This document shows positions 39,928 to 48,529 of a DNA stretch of 64,000 bases, piece after piece. Origin of the DNA: Paraglomus occultum (lineage: Eukaryota > Glomeromycota > Glomeromycetes > Paraglomerales > Paraglomeraceae); the NCBI GenBank assembly GCA_910592205.1, contig CAJVPJ010000008.1, positions 32,957 to 96,956 on the forward strand, given 5' to 3'. The notes under the pieces are model-generated. The model was not told where the DNA came from, ran no database searches, and worked only from the letters and a program-made list of their open reading frames with translations. Position 1 is the first letter of the stretch, and every line of letters begins with the position of its first letter. The translations under genes were made by a program, and so were the position numbers.

Positions 39928-40089
39928 ACACAATCAAACCACCCCCATTGTTTTCATATTGCGATTTCTTTGCGTGAGTAGTTGGTTTTTTTTTAAATTA
40001 ATAACGTTCTTTACAAGTTTCCTTTAGCGTTAATTATTATTAATATTAAGCACAATCAAACCATCACCTATTATTTTCGTATTGCGTTT
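39928..40089 (+). repeat. Pair of 40-bp direct repeats upstream of the F-box gene
   Basis: Copies at 39928-39967 and 40050-40089, 122 bp apart, share CACAATCAAACCA, then ATTTTC(A/G)TATTGCG. They differ at several positions. They lie 110-270 bp before the F-box start codon, so they could be promoter elements or traces of a duplication. Confidence 0.7.
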
Positions 40090-40155
40090 ATATTAACGTT
40101 AAATTTTATTGATCATTATTGATGGACGATCTATTAACGTAGTACAAAATAGACA

Positions 40156-40167
40156 TTTATATAAATA
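40156..40167 (+). promoter_or_regulatory. TATA-like box of the F-box gene
   Basis: TTTATATAAATA lies about 30-40 bp upstream of the ATG at 40198, a spacing that would imply a very short 5' leader. Inferred only from sequence and position. Confidence 0.35.
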
Positions 40168-40197
40168 TCTACTCGCAGCATTCCTAACTCTCAACAA

Positions 40198-41385
40198 ATG
40201 GGTCACATAACACATCTTCCAGTCGAGCTTCTTCTTCTTCTCTTTACTTACCTTGACCTATCCTCAATAAACAACTTACGCATAACATGTCACCTTTTAT
40301 ACGTTCAGACTCCTAATAGGATTCGTTATCACACCTTAATACTTCCGAGGTCACTTCAACTCTCTAGCACTCTTACGCAATTCGCACTCTGGCGCAAGAA
40401 TAACGCATTACCGTACATCAAAAATTTAGTAATAACAGGAGAAGGTACAATAACGCCAGCTTTAGCAGTCAACTTCCTCACCGCCTGTCCGAACCTAGAG
40501 AGGTTATCTATTAGTAACCATTCGACATTTAGCATAGACTATTTTGTGAATCTATTGGATAGCATTGGGCAACTGCGCAATGCATCAGTAATAAATAAAC
40601 GACAATGGAAGTTACAGTCCATAGAGATAACGTATTGTGTTGGTGTTCATCAATACTCAAAGGACATATCGGTTCCTTTCCAGCGTTCAACAATAGCGGC
40701 GTTGGAGCGTAAACTATCTCAGCTCAAGCCACAGGACTCTGCTGCCGTCAGTACATTTGAAAATGACAGTCCACATCTTCAACCAGATTGCGAATTATCT
40801 TCGGCGCGCGTTGAGGTCATTATCCATGAGTGCAATCGGTGGACAGAATGCAATATATGCTATAAATTCTGCCATGTGTGTAGTAAGCATGTGTATGATT
40901 ATCACATCAATTATCAATACTGTCAAATATGTGCGAAGCCTTTTTGTATTGACGGAGGTTGTGTAGCCAACATTGGAGAGGGAGACGTACAATGCAGGAC
41001 TTGTATAAAGAGTGCCAGGAGTACGTGTCTCTTGTGCTGGGAACAGAACGACTGTCAAAGATGCGAGGAGGCTAGAAGAAAGTGTGAGAAGAGTAGAAGA
41101 GGAAGAAGGAGATTGGGAAGGAAAATTGGAAAGGTAATGTGTTCGGGAGGCCAACCTATTTGGTTTGAAGTCAACAAAATGACTCGCTCACAATTATCGA
41201 CGTTAAAATGTTATTACGTAGATAATGTCACCGGTTGTACGATCTTTTCGACTGATGAGAAGAACATGACGACTACGAAAGACATATCTTGTATTATAAT
41301 TTTATCACCCCGCTTCTTATTGAGATCAAGTTTGTATATTACCTTTGGCTCTGTAATAGTAAGTGACGATGGTGATGTATTTTAA
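40198..41385 (+). CDS. F-box protein with Cys-rich zinc-binding-like region
   Basis: Single-exon gene, 395 residues. F-box proteins recruit substrates to SCF ubiquitin ligases through Skp1. An F-box is seen at residues 5-45 (LPVELLLLLFTYLDLSSINNLRITCHLL). Leucine-rich segments follow (LPYIKNLVITGEG, CPNLERLSISN, LQSIEITYC), as in F-box/LRR proteins. From about residue 213 a Cys/His cluster appears: CNICYKFCHVCSKH, YCQICAKPFC, CRTCIKS, CLLCWEQNDCQRC. These paired CxxC motifs suggest two or more zinc sites. A Lys/Arg-rich stretch (RRGRRRLGRKIGK) follows, then a hydrophobic tail. The beginning of the frame coincides with the F-box, supporting the start. The specific substrate is unknown. Confidence 0.82.
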   Translation: MGHITHLPVELLLLLFTYLDLSSINNLRITCHLLYVQTPNRIRYHTLILPRSLQLSSTLTQFALWRKNNALPYIKNLVITGEGTITPALAVNFLTACPNLERLSISNHSTFSIDYFVNLLDSIGQLRNASVINKRQWKLQSIEITYCVGVHQYSKDISVPFQRSTIAALERKLSQLKPQDSAAVSTFENDSPHLQPDCELSSARVEVIIHECNRWTECNICYKFCHVCSKHVYDYHINYQYCQICAKPFCIDGGCVANIGEGDVQCRTCIKSARSTCLLCWEQNDCQRCEEARRKCEKSRRGRRRLGRKIGKVMCSGGQPIWFEVNKMTRSQLSTLKCYYVDNVTGCTIFSTDEKNMTTTKDISCIIILSPRFLLRSSLYITFGSVIVSDDGDVF

Positions 41386-41949
41386 TAAAATATTCCTGTA
41401 AATATTTAAATAGAATTGACATTCTATCAGCCTGGATGAGGTTCAAGATTCAATGTGTAAACAGTACAATTATAACAAGCAATGGTTAATTGGAGTGAGT
41501 TAGTCGGTTATCTCTTGCATTGGCCTCTGATTCTTCTGAAATATGGTTCACCCGTAATAATGGTATCAAAATACTTTGATCATGCGAAGTTCGATTCACT
41601 GATACAAAGTACAGGTGTACCGCGATACTGCTCAGTTATATGTTTGTAAAGATGGTGTGGCATGATGTCGTATTGAGGTCTAACCACAGACTAAAATGTT
41701 GTGCAGGTTTAGAGTTTAGGTAATTAGATAATTTACAAAAACATAGTCTTAAATTCTACACGGCCTCATCGCTTTCAAATTTCTCTGTACAACTTTCACA
41801 AGCCTAGTGGAAATAACATAATTGTGTTATTTCCACTTAAGTGGTGTGATTCATTTTTTACGCCACACTCGAGGGTGGGTGTGCATTTTGGTTTTTATGC
41901 CACAGCGAACTATTATATATCGATGGTTGATTTCCGTCGTCAAACCATA
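41386..41949. other. Intergenic region between F-box gene and transposon
   Basis: About 560 bp, AT-rich, with no gene. A small inverted repeat is seen near 41803-41840 (CTAGTGGAAATAACA / TGTTATTTCCACTTAAG). The last 30 bases resemble sequence just beyond the right end of the transposon (see findings). Confidence 0.55.
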
Positions 41950-41953
41950 TTAA

Positions 41954-42133
41954 TGTTCTGGACCAAATCAAAACTTAGCCCATTCTAAAACGGTCCAATT
42001 ACCCCTTGGCCCATTTCATGATTCTGACTTGGGCCGGCCCATATCAAAATGTTACACGATTATTCGATGTGATGTGCGATTTTGTCACCCAACCAATACC
42101 ATTAATCGATACAATTGTTACGTTTATTAGATA
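41954..42133 (+). repeat. Left terminal inverted repeat of the GINGER element
   Basis: 180 bp, read base by base as the exact reverse complement of 44478-44657. Includes a GGGCCGGCCC palindrome near the middle and ends internally at ..TTATTAGATA. Confidence 0.93.
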
Positions 42134-42431
42134 ATCATAAGAGCAACAATAATATAATAAAGTTAAAATATTCGGATGCAAGCTTTAATTACATAAGTCG
42201 CTCGTGACATTCTCAGGGAAAAAAAAGAAAGAAATCGCGTACTTGTTATGCGAAACGTTGGCGGTTGTTTTCGTGTCTTGTTTTCGTGTCTTGTTTCGTT
42301 GATGATAAACGTTAACCAAATAAACGAAGAAGAAAAGTTTATAAATAATAGCCAATGGTCCCATTAAATTTTGAAGTTGCTCACTAAACTTTACTAAACT
42401 TCAATTAACGCTATACTAAAAACTAAAAATC

Positions 42432-44458
42432 ATGTTCAATTTCGTCTCTGTCGAAACATTCAACCGTATTCTTGATGAGTACATTGCCTCATTACCATTG
42501 AATCGTCAAGCGAAGGCTTTAATTACACAGGAACTTGCTGATAAAGCCAAGTCAATTTTATTAAATGAAGAATCTACAAGTGATAGAAACTTACGCTATT
42601 GGTCACGCAAACATTTCTCGACTTTGGAGATAAACGATACTATACAGCTAGTAGACAAAGAGTCATTAAAAGTCGTTTGTCTGAAGAATGACTTGTATAA
42701 TGTTATTGGTCGATTGCATCAAGAATTGCAACACGCAGGCTATCATAAAACATACAAAGCTGTAGGTTGGATAGTTAAACTAGTGTCGACGTCTATTATT
42801 ACTCAATTTTAACCGCAAATTCTTTCCAAAGATTGTTGCTCAATATAGCTGCATACCTCGTGTTGTAGTACAAAAATTCGTTAATGCGTGTAATGTATGC
42901 GCAAATCGCCGTCAATTGTTAACACCATCCACTATACGGCCAATAATCGCACTAGAATTCATGTCACGTCTACAAGTAATAACAATAATTTGCCAACGTT
43001 AATTCAACCTCCTCCTGAATGATTAACTAAAACCTTGTAATGTCATTTATTATAGATTGATCTAATAGATATGCGTACGAGGCCAGATGCGGACTATAAG
43101 TGGATCGCACATGCCAAAGATCACTTTACCCGATATTCATGGGCTTGTCCACTTACCAACAAGGAAGCAAAATATGTGGCAGGCTTTCTATTAAGTATTT
43201 TCACACAATATGGTGCACCAACAATTTTGCAGTCCGATAATGGAAAAGAATTCGTGGCATCCATAATAAAAGAATTAGTTGCGCTTTGGCCATCAACGAA
43301 AATAATTAATGGTAGGCCACGCCACCCCCAATCGCAGGGATTGATTGAAAAAGGAAACGACGTATTAGAGGTGAAGCTGTCATCATGGCTTGAGGAGAAT
43401 AGAAGAAGCGATTGGAGTACAGGATTGCCTTTTGTGATCTGTAAGGATGTAAAGCAATAGACATCAATATTATTTGACATTATTTAATTAATAACTGAAT
43501 TTATACTGTAGGGGCGATCAATACGCAGGTGTGTAATGCTACTAAACAAACACCTTACCAGTTGGTGTTTGGACAAGCACCGCGGAGTATGTTAGCCCTA
43601 GTCGACATATTGTTCAGCCTAGGAATTCACGATGAAGAGGAATTGCCTGACGGCATGATTATAGATGATAGTTCGGATCAATCTATCGAAGGCAATGGAG
43701 AGAGAACAGTATACACCGACGAGAATATGACTACTGAGGTAGAGCAATCTACAGGAGAAAGAGACGTAAGTAGCAAGCAGTAGTCAAAATAACGCATTCC
43801 GTGTGATTACTAATACAAACGTAAAAATTTAGAGTGAAAGAGAGAATGTGAGTACTGGAGAAAATGCTGCCAGTGTTGAAGTTGATGGTAAGAAATTACG
43901 TTGTTCTCAACTTAAGAGTATCGATTGTGTTGCACTTTGTACTTAGATATACTATGGATAGATGAGACAAGACAAAATCATACTGTTTTACGTGAGTTGG
44001 CAGTCCAACAAGTTCAGCGTAATATGGACTTAATGAAAAATCTTGTGGATAATAAAAACAAGAGACGACGATTAGTATATGACATTGGCGACTGTGTTCG
44101 AATCAACATCCCTAGAATAGACAGAACGAGTGTAGACAGAAGATCGCTTCCCTGTAAAGTTCTGGAAGTTTTAGACGGAGGCTTGTATCGTCTTGGGTGT
44201 GCTCATGGCGTCTTAGAAAACTGCTATCAAGTATGTGAAATGGAGAGCGTTAGCGCCACATTCACCGAGCTGACAAGTATACCCGACAACAGAATATCGC
44301 TCACTCAAGCAGCAAGGCTCCAAAGTTCAGCAACAGTACAACGCTCAGTATGTTGCTGTAAAACTAATTGTAATACTAACCGCTGCCCTTGTAAGAGATC
44401 GGGTGTTGGGTGTGGCTCCAGGTGTCATCCTTCACAGTCAAAATGTATAAACAAATAG
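42432..44458 (+). CDS. GINGER transposase (KRBA2-like DDE integrase)
   Basis: Six exons: 42432-42761, 42832-42975, 43056-43440, 43512-43765, 43833-43887, 43947-44458. All phases agree, giving 559 residues with no internal stop. Order: an N-terminal helical region; an HHCC-type zinc segment (LHQELQHAGYHKT ... CNVCANRRQ); then the integrase core with the DDE triad in LQIDLIDM (first Asp), LQSDNGKEF (second Asp) and GLIEKGND (Glu), the last two separated by 36 residues; then the typical RPRHPQSQGLIEKGN and TPYQLVFGQAPRS blocks. A linker rich in Glu follows, and the protein ends in a Cys-rich module (CPCKRSGVGCGSRCHPSQSKC) resembling tesmin/CXC domains. It should cut and paste the surrounding element. 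A TTTATAAATAATA box lies about 90 bp upstream of the ATG, inside the element. Confidence 0.88.
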
Positions 44459-44477
44459 TCGTTTTTAATGATTACAG

Positions 44478-44657
44478 TATCTAATAAACGTAACAATTGT
44501 ATCGATTAATGGTATTGGTTGGGTGACAAAATCGCACATCACATCGAATAATCGTGTAACATTTTGATATGGGCCGGCCCAAGTCAGAATCATGAAATGG
44601 GCCAAGGGGTAATTGGACCGTTTTAGAATGGGCTAAGTTTTGATTTGGTCCAGAACA
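44478..44657 (-). repeat. Right terminal inverted repeat of the GINGER element
   Basis: Exact reverse complement of the left repeat. It begins 19 bp after the transposase stop codon and ends at CCAGAACA next to TTAA. Confidence 0.93.
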
Positions 44658-44713
44658 TTAATATGTGATATGACGATCCTAGCTGATTTCTTCCGTCAGA
44701 CCACATGTAATAT

Positions 44714-44992
44714 GAGGCATGCTGCAACAAAACCAGACAAAGTGAATATTTTATAAATGAGAGGCTGATTTGATGTGGCTGAAAGTTAACTAATTTGACT
44801 AATAATATTTTGATTATCACAGCAATAATGTATGCCAAATTTATGCAGCAAACTTCCATTATCCTAAAATTTATACATAAGGGGCAGACTGCAACAAAAC
44901 CTGACAAAGTGAACATTTGATTATGTGACATAAATGAGAGGCTGATGATGATGTGGCTGTAAAACTGACCAGGGTAAGTGATGACGTTTTGA
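44714..44992 (+). repeat. Two diverged direct repeats of about 80-100 bp
   Basis: Copies at about 44714-44812 and 44881-44992 share CTGCAACAAAACC, GACAAAGTGAA, TAAATGAGAGGCTGAT and GATGTGGCTG in the same order. They are about 167 bp apart. Neither codes for protein. They look like an old local duplication or two termini of a decayed element. Confidence 0.7.
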
Positions 44993-45158
44993 AAAGTAAT
45001 AATGTATAATGGTGCTCATTCATAACTTATGGACTTATTAATGTTAATGCTCACTTTAACATACCAGAAGGTGAGGAATATAAACCATAACAGGAGTAAT
45101 ATAGGATTACCTCTATATATAAAAATATAATATAAAACTAATTTACATTAAATCCACT

Positions 45159-45404
45159 ATGGAACCCAAAAATTACAGCACAATTAGAAGCATTCTAAAA
45201 AAAGCTCAAGGAGAGAAAATTGCTCCCTATGTTTTTGAAATCAATGATACCCAGACTCTACAGCAATATTTAGATCAAGAAAAAATTACTTATGAAATTT
45301 ATCAAGAACAAAAAATAATAAATATTAATATTAAGAAGAGAAAGCAGGATAATGATGTACCATTACAAAATAAAAGGCAAAAATATCTGAACAAAGAATT
45401 TTAA
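45159..45404 (+). CDS. Small lysine-rich frame, unrecognised
   Basis: An 81-codon frame starting MEPKNYSTIRSILKKAQGEK, with TYEIYQEQKIININIKKRKQ in the middle and a basic end (KRQKYLNKEF). TATA-like runs lie just upstream. Base composition is more AT-rich than the resident genes, like the decayed gene at 46.9-47.4 kb. It may be a host microprotein or a leftover of a mobile element; no function can be given. Confidence 0.35.
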   Translation: MEPKNYSTIRSILKKAQGEKIAPYVFEINDTQTLQQYLDQEKITYEIYQEQKIININIKKRKQDNDVPLQNKRQKYLNKEF

Positions 45405-45589
45405 TACAAGCAAACTTACCATCTATTTCAGATTTTATTATTATTATTAATGAGATTTCTAAACACAATATTAATGCTTAATTCTCACTCTAATTTATAA
45501 AGTTCTCTTTTATTTTTAAACAGTTGTTTTGCTTTTTTTTTTCTTTTTTTTTTTTTCATTAACAGCAAATTTACTTCTCTTTCCGCTTT

Positions 45590-45840
45590 CCCCTTAGGTT
45601 ATTGCCCACAAATTCTCGATTGGGTTTATATCCAGTGAGTAAGAGGGCCAATAGAATGCAAATGCTATGACGTTCAAACAGGTCAGTGCCTTGTGTTATC
45701 CTGTTGAAAACGAAACCGCTCTGGGACTGTAATACTAATTTCGTATTGGTTCAAACTTCGTTACGCTACGTGATATTTTCTGCACTGAATCAAAATTCCG
45801 GATATTTAGTTTATAAAGTGTCGGGAAAAAGTGTCTGTAT
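45590..45840 (-). pseudogene. Tc1/mariner transposase relic
   Basis: On the minus strand 45655-45600 reads WPSYSLDINPIENLWAI, the signature segment of Tc1/mariner transposases that carries the last catalytic acidic residue. About 25 codons earlier 45715-45695 reads RFQQDNTRH, the conserved block around the second Asp. Between them are several stop codons. No transposase N-terminus can be traced further upstream. A possible terminal repeat (AGTGTCGGGAAAAAGTGTC) lies at about 45818-45836. This is an old, dead copy. Confidence 0.75.
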
Positions 45841-46221
45841 AACTTGTCAATGTTAATTCAGCCGTCACAAAACAGAAACAAGTCGAATAAATCTGTTTGT
45901 AGCTGAGTAGTTAACTCTCTACTATATTAATGTATTAATTGTTTGTAAATTGGGATAAAAAATACTATTAAATTATAATAAATATTGCTTGACCTTGGGC
46001 CTAACTTCGTTTATTCCGAATTTCTTCGTTATACCGACTGTTTTAGTTAAGCTTATCGATCGAAGCTAAATCCCGAATGCACGTGATGTCAATTATGGCA
46101 CATACATACGCGTTTTTTTGTTTGGGCATGTTGCAATTAGTTTGTCCCCTAGGTGAGTTGGATGAAAATTATCTCTCAATTTATTACTGATGAATCCCAC
46201 CTGGCACGAGAGAAGTGAATG

Positions 46222-46400
46222 CGGCAGGGCTGGACCTGTCGGAAGCCAGTAATGGCGAGTCACCAAGTTGGTGGCCGGCTAGATTTCGTTTGCTCGGAAT
46301 CATCGGGGGTTGATCACACGCAGGGCGACCGCGACAGGATAGACCTGTCGGAAGCAAGCAATTTGCGAGTCAACATAAAACGTTGGCCGGCCTTGAGTGA
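46222..46400 (+). repeat. GC-richer pair of direct repeats
   Basis: Two units, about 46222-46282 and 46319-46400, share GACCTGTCGGAAGC, GCGAGTCA and GTTGGCCGGC in the same order. The patch is richer in G and C than its surroundings. An 80-codon frame runs through both units without family features. Confidence 0.65.
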
Positions 46401-46472
46401 AAAGACAGCCCACATCTGTTTGGTTTTTCTTAAGAAAGAAACTAATCACTATTTTTTATGAGGTTAACGGCA

Positions 46473-46800
46473 ATGAATCCAAATTCGAGTTCTCTCAAGT
46501 CCCGCCATAAAAAAAATGAAAATTGGCTCTTGACATCTCCGAATCCTACCCCTCTGGGCTTTTTTCGATTTACTTATCCTGCTCATCGAACACGTGCGTT
46601 CAATAATTATCTGAAGACCGTTACCCAGGCTTTGGAAAGATACCCTGACAATGTAAAACTCAAACTGGTGAAGGTGGATGTATGTACTCTATCTATTCTG
46701 CATTCTCTTCCAATTTTTGCATCTAATACCTATTCTTGCACCACAACAGGAGAAAACTCTTCAGCATGACTGGGAAACATGGCTTAAAGAAAAAAAAGCA
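46473..46800 (+). CDS. Orphan gene fragment or small gene, two exons
   Basis: An ATG at 46473 opens a basic stretch (MNPNSSSLKSRHKKNEN) followed by RFTYPAHRTRAFNNYLKTV. It ends in LKLVKVD at a GTATGT donor (about 46680). A TTTGCA-rich intron leads to an AACAG acceptor and a second exon EKTLQHDWETWLKEKKA, itself followed by a GTAAGT donor at 46801. The splice signals at three junctions make a real gene or a recent 5' fragment plausible. If a next exon follows the CTATTAG at about 46861, it stops after five codons. Product not recognised. Confidence 0.4.
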
Positions 46801-46859
46801 GTAAGTCCAATCACCACACGCTTTTGATCTGGATGTTAGTAATTACAACTCATCTCTAT

Positions 46860-47450
46860 TAGATTTTAAGTATTCTTTAGATTTGAATACTTGCTTGAAT
46901 TCAGTTTTAAGTTTGTTGCCTAATGCTTTGATTTTGTTTTGTTTTTTAGGCAATTTGAGTAAAGATTTGGTTGCTAAATATTGTTCTCATTTTGCTTGGT
47001 GTTCCTTAATTTCTTTAGCAAGAATCTCTTCAATCTTTTTCTTTTTGGGCTTTTTCTCTTAACTCTTTAACACCAGACATTTCAGTAATTAAAGCTCCTT
47101 GAATGTGGTTAAATATTTTTCTTTTTCTTGCTCACAGTCTTTAATGTATTCTTGAAATCGAGAAATATCCTCTAAATAGCGATTTTTATCCTTATAGTAT
47201 CCAACTAATCTTTTGTAGTTATCTTGGGTGGATGAAGAAATTTTGTCATAATCAGAGACAACAAATTCCTCAATCATTAAATTTAATTCAGCAGGTAAAT
47301 TATTTGTCTATAAAACTGTTTTGCAAGCTAAATATTCACTAATATTATCTAATTTCAATATTAAGTCTCTCCTGTCCAAATAATCGATAAGCTCAGTATC
47401 ATAATCCTTGATAATGTCTCCCATGGTATAAGTTACTTCTTCATCAAAGT
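46860..47450 (-). pseudogene. Decayed AT-rich coiled-coil gene
   Basis: Minus strand from about 47450: YFDEEVTYTMGDIIKDYDTELIDYLDRRD, then DNISEYLACKTVL, a stop, NNLPAELNLMIEEFVVSDYDK, KNRYLEDISRFQEYIKDCEQEKEKYLTTFKEL, then more Lys/Glu-rich sequence (EEILAKEIKEHQ, KIKALGNKLKTEFKQVF) with stops and frame changes. Heptad-like Lys/Glu/Leu content suggests a coiled coil. The 5' end is cut off where the TIR element at 47450 begins. The source family is unknown. Confidence 0.5.
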
Positions 47451-47625
47451 ACAGTCAAACCTCGTTATACCGAAGGAATTCTGACTCCCCCCGTTTTCTA
47501 AATAGTAAAATTCCCTCGTAATAACGAATTTAATAGTAAAATCTCTTTATACCGTTACCGAAGTTCGATGCAGGATTTTTACATATGCTACTAGTCTCTT
47601 TATACCGAAGTTTTATCACGTGATG
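47450..47625 (+). mobile_element. Pogo/Tigger-type TIR element fragment, copy B
   Basis: TA then CAGTCAAACCTCGTTATACC, matching copy A at 14459 over about 165 bp and ending in the shared TCACGTGAT. Internal motif TATACCGAAG occurs twice. It abuts and probably interrupts the decayed coiled-coil gene to its left. No inverted right end was found. Confidence 0.5.
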
Positions 47626-47879
47626 AACATTTAGAGTAGCAGAAATTTTGTTCGCGTACTGCTTCATCTTGAATACCAAATAAATGCACTTTACGCGGAT
47701 AAGATAATAAATCTTACTTGTTGATCTGAATGAGGAGGCACGTGGACGTTTTGTACCCAATCGTAATTGCAATGAGCAGTCGCGTCAACGCTACAATAAT
47801 TAGCATGTAAACTGCTCATCTACTATTCTTCTGCTAATTTCGTATTTTTGTTGTAATACTTTCTCTTTAACTTAGCTTT

Positions 47880-48525
47880 AATTAGGTGTTCTTTGAAATG
47901 TTTCAATAAAATCTTTCGCTCCTTTTTTCTTGCGAGCATTGTATTGTAAGCCGTTCCGAAAATGTTGGCACGTGTCACGTAAATACGTTCTTGGACTCAT
48001 AATTTGAATATAAGGCGTTAATTGGTGCCATAACTTGCGAAATGCGTATTTAACAATTTCAACATGCTATCATTTTTCCAGACCTGCACCGATTTGTAAC
48101 TTGTTTCGGCTGGTAAAAGTGTAAGCGATTGAGTAATGCGATTGACATTTCTACCAGGACTTGGTAATCCACGTAATTCTCGAGAAATTCTTCACAGCTG
48201 TAGCAACGGTTATATCAATAGTTATTTTTGTTTTCCATTGCGGCACTTTTTTTACATTATCGTGAACGCGTATTATACCATTCGACGTTACGTTTTCTGA
48301 CAAAGAGGCGCGATCTCAGTAGTAAATGTTCGCTTATTAGCACGCGTTTTCTTTTTAAGACGTCGACTGGCAGTTATTTCCCCACCATTCATTACTTTCA
48401 GTTGGGCCATTAAAAATATATCCTGTTCGGGTATAGAGAAAGCTTGAAACGCTTCACGTAATTCGGCAAACGCAACCTAAGAAACGTATTGCTTTTCATA
48501 TTCAATAGAATCGTTATTTTCCATA
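47880..48525 (-). pseudogene. Decayed gene of unknown, possibly mobile-element, origin
   Basis: Minus strand from the ATG at about 48521: MENNDSIEYEKQYVS, stop, VAFAELREAFQAFSIPEQDIFLMAQLKVMNGG, SRRLKKKTRANKRTF. After a frame change comes VPQWKTKITIDITVATAV and, after another, LRGLPSPGRNVNRITQSLTLLPAETSYKSVQVW. At least three stops or shifts occur. Coding character is clear from the continuity of similar composition across frames, but I cannot name the family. Confidence 0.5.
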
Positions 48526-48529
48526 TAGG

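Larger units (their letters stand above)
38077..40197. other. Intergenic region 5' of the F-box gene
   Basis: About 2.1 kb. A frame of 111 codons at 39069-39404 lies in a locally GC-richer patch but shows no motif, no homology I recognise and no convincing start context; it may be a gene relic. The last 300 bp hold a pair of direct repeats and a TATA-like box (listed separately). Confidence 0.5.
41954..44657 (+). mobile_element. GINGER-type DNA transposon, complete, 2,704 bp
   Basis: Element bounded by perfect 180-bp terminal inverted repeats (41954-42133 and 44478-44657) that start TGTTCTGGACC and end ..CCAGAACA. TTAA flanks both sides (41950-41953 and 44658-44661), which fits a 4-bp target site duplication. 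The inside codes for one multi-exon transposase with a gypsy-integrase-like DDE core. TIRs with TG...CA ends, 4-bp duplications and a retroviral-type integrase define the GINGER group. In many genomes its transposases are annotated as KRBA2-like. Identity of the two TIRs by eye, and an uninterrupted transposase, suggest a recent insertion. Confidence 0.9.

Noticed and set aside
41803-41840. Small inverted repeat GTGGAAATAACA / TGTTATTTCCAC as a possible transposon end
   Set aside because: It lies outside the GINGER boundaries, is short, and no partner copy was seen; probably a simple hairpin.
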